NCBI GenBank assembly: GCA_028715025.1
Contig: JAQTLG010000133.1
Location: 1-5,605 of the forward strand
Direction: 5' to 3'
Length of the DNA: 5,605 nt
DNA from: Dehalococcoidia bacterium
Lineage (GTDB): Bacteria; Chloroflexota; Dehalococcoidia; GIF9; UBA5629
Shown piece after piece: positions 4,752 to 5,605 of the stretch. The position numbers were made by a program, and so were the translations under genes. Each line of letters opens with the position of its first letter. The stretch's first letter is position 1. Below the pieces are notes generated by a model. That model was not told where the DNA came from, searched no databases, and saw nothing but the letters and a program-made list of their open reading frames with translations.

Positions 4752-5605
4752 CATTGCTCCCCGCAGAAATATTTGTGTCAACGGGAATACCTGCCTTGAT
4801 CATGGGCTGCCTGAACTCGTCCTCGTATTCAGCATAAGTATGCACTCTAACCGGACGGTTCCAGGGATTAATATGCCTCACCCTGCGATTGTTGTTCTTT
4901 GAGTTGCGGGTGGGGCTGAGGAAAACACCGGCAATATGCATCATTTTGCTGAAGGGGAAATAGATTATTAAAACACAGACAAGCAGCAGGTGGATGTAGA
5001 AAGGAAGGCCGATGCCCGCAGGAACCGAGGGCCTGAAAGTGATTACGCTGATCGCCAGTTCCTTGACTGCGATCAGGTCCACTTTGAATACAGAGCGCAT
5101 GAGGATGCCCGAGACTACTACCGCCAGGATAAGAAAAAGGGCCAGGTAATCCGATGCCAGGGATATATACCTGATACGCTGGGAAACGAGGCGTCTTATT
5201 AAAAGATACGACACTGCCGCAAGTATTATGAAATCGGTTATAAAGAGGGTGGGCAAAGCCAGCTGAAGTATTCCGTCGATTGAAGACAGCCATATGGAGG
5301 GTGTAAAGACAGGCTCAGTGAAATAACGCAGGTGACGGATGATGATGATAAGCAGTGACCAGTGGAAGGCCAGCCCTCCCAGCCAGAGCCAGCGGCTACC
5401 GCCGTAGATCAGCCTTTGCGCATCAACCTGCCCCATGCTGCTGTTACGAAAAAGCGAGCGGAAAAAGAGGATCTCCAGCGCCAGGCGACTAAATATGCCC
5501 CAGTTGCTCGTGGGGCTTTCGATTTTATCGCTTTTAATCCAGTTCAGAGATGCTTCCTGGCCGCAGGTTGTTGGAATATTGAAAGGCACAGGCGAGTTGG
5601 CCCAT
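4741..5605 (-). CDS. dsrM: DsrM, NarI-like di-heme cytochrome b subunit of DsrMKJOP (N-terminus cut off)
   Basis: The frame is open to the window edge and gives 287 residues. Homologues have roughly 330-340, so about 50 residues including the first helices are missing. A GTG at 5589 is in frame but is not the real start, because the residues before it (WANSPV) continue the family sequence leading into PFNIPTTCGQEASLNWIK. Within the visible part, four histidines in membrane helices, H81, H91, H205 and H223 (fragment numbering), show spacings of 10 and 18. These are the same spacings as the ligands of the two b hemes in E. coli nitrate reductase NarI (56, 66, 187, 205). Hydrophobic helices lie at about 72-90, 110-135, 152-170 and 200-220. 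The C-terminal INPWNRPVRVHTYAEYEDEFR stretch is typical of DsrM and probably contacts DsrK. The protein should exchange electrons between menaquinone and DsrK. Its stop codon lies inside the start of dsrK. The operon promoter must lie beyond the window. Confidence 0.96.
   Translation of the reverse strand, partial: WANSPVPFNIPTTCGQEASLNWIKSDKIESPTSNWGIFSRLALEILFFRSLFRNSSMGQVDAQRLIYGGSRWLWLGGLAFHWSLLIIIIRHLRYFTEPVFTPSIWLSSIDGILQLALPTLFITDFIILAAVSYLLIRRLVSQRIRYISLASDYLALFLILAVVVSGILMRSVFKVDLIAVKELAISVITFRPSVPAGIGLPFYIHLLLVCVLIIYFPFSKMMHIAGVFLSPTRNSKNNNRRVRHINPWNRPVRVHTYAEYEDEFRQPMIKAGIPVDTNISAGSNDGR
4757..4762 (-). promoter_or_regulatory. Ribosome binding site of dsrK
   Basis: GGGGAG on the minus strand lies 5 bases before the ATG at 4751 and only 2 bases before the adjacent in-frame ATG at 4754. 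The spacing favours the second ATG, giving MADKLNRPEEL, which also resembles the usual DsrK N-terminus. The site is inside the end of dsrM. Confidence 0.6.

Overview
This window carries most of a dsrMKJOP operon on the minus strand. The operon encodes the membrane redox complex that links the menaquinone pool and periplasmic redox carriers to cytoplasmic sulfur chemistry (DsrC and the dissimilatory sulfite reductase DsrAB) in sulfate- and sulfite-reducing prokaryotes. Read in the direction of transcription, from high to low coordinates, the order is dsrM (5' end cut by the window edge), dsrK, dsrJ, dsrO and dsrP. Next comes an unrecognised four-helix membrane protein with its own good promoter. 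A cytochrome c maturation gene (ccsA family), of which only the last 57 codons are present, converges on it from the plus strand.

The layout is tight. dsrM and dsrK overlap by 11 bases, dsrK and dsrJ by 8, dsrJ and dsrO by 4 (ATGA), and dsrO and dsrP are separated by 8 bases. The cluster is therefore almost certainly one transcript with coupled translation. dsrL is absent between dsrK and dsrJ, where the purple and green sulfur oxidisers carry it. This favours a reductive (sulfate/sulfite-reducing) organism, although dsrAB and dsrC are not in the window to confirm it.

The proteins form a complete electron path. DsrM is a NarI-like di-heme b quinone-interacting subunit. DsrK is a cytoplasmic HdrD-like iron-sulfur protein with a catalytic-type CCG domain. 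DsrJ is a membrane-anchored periplasmic triheme cytochrome c. DsrO is a Tat-exported ferredoxin-like protein with sixteen cluster cysteines. DsrP is an NrfD-like ten-helix membrane subunit. The neighbouring CcsA-type gene belongs to cytochrome c maturation system II and could supply heme attachment for DsrJ.

The organism is an anaerobic bacterium of moderate GC content with c-type cytochromes, Tat export and system II cytochrome maturation. Several phyla fit (Desulfobacterota, Nitrospirota, Chloroflexota including Dehalococcoidia, Firmicutes), and the sequence alone does not let me choose. No mobile elements, tRNAs, rRNAs or CRISPR arrays are visible. The core system is a known one. The less ordinary points are the four-helix gene with its own promoter and very short leader, the full set of 16 cysteines in DsrO, the TTG start of dsrP, and a hairpin at the dsrO/dsrP junction.
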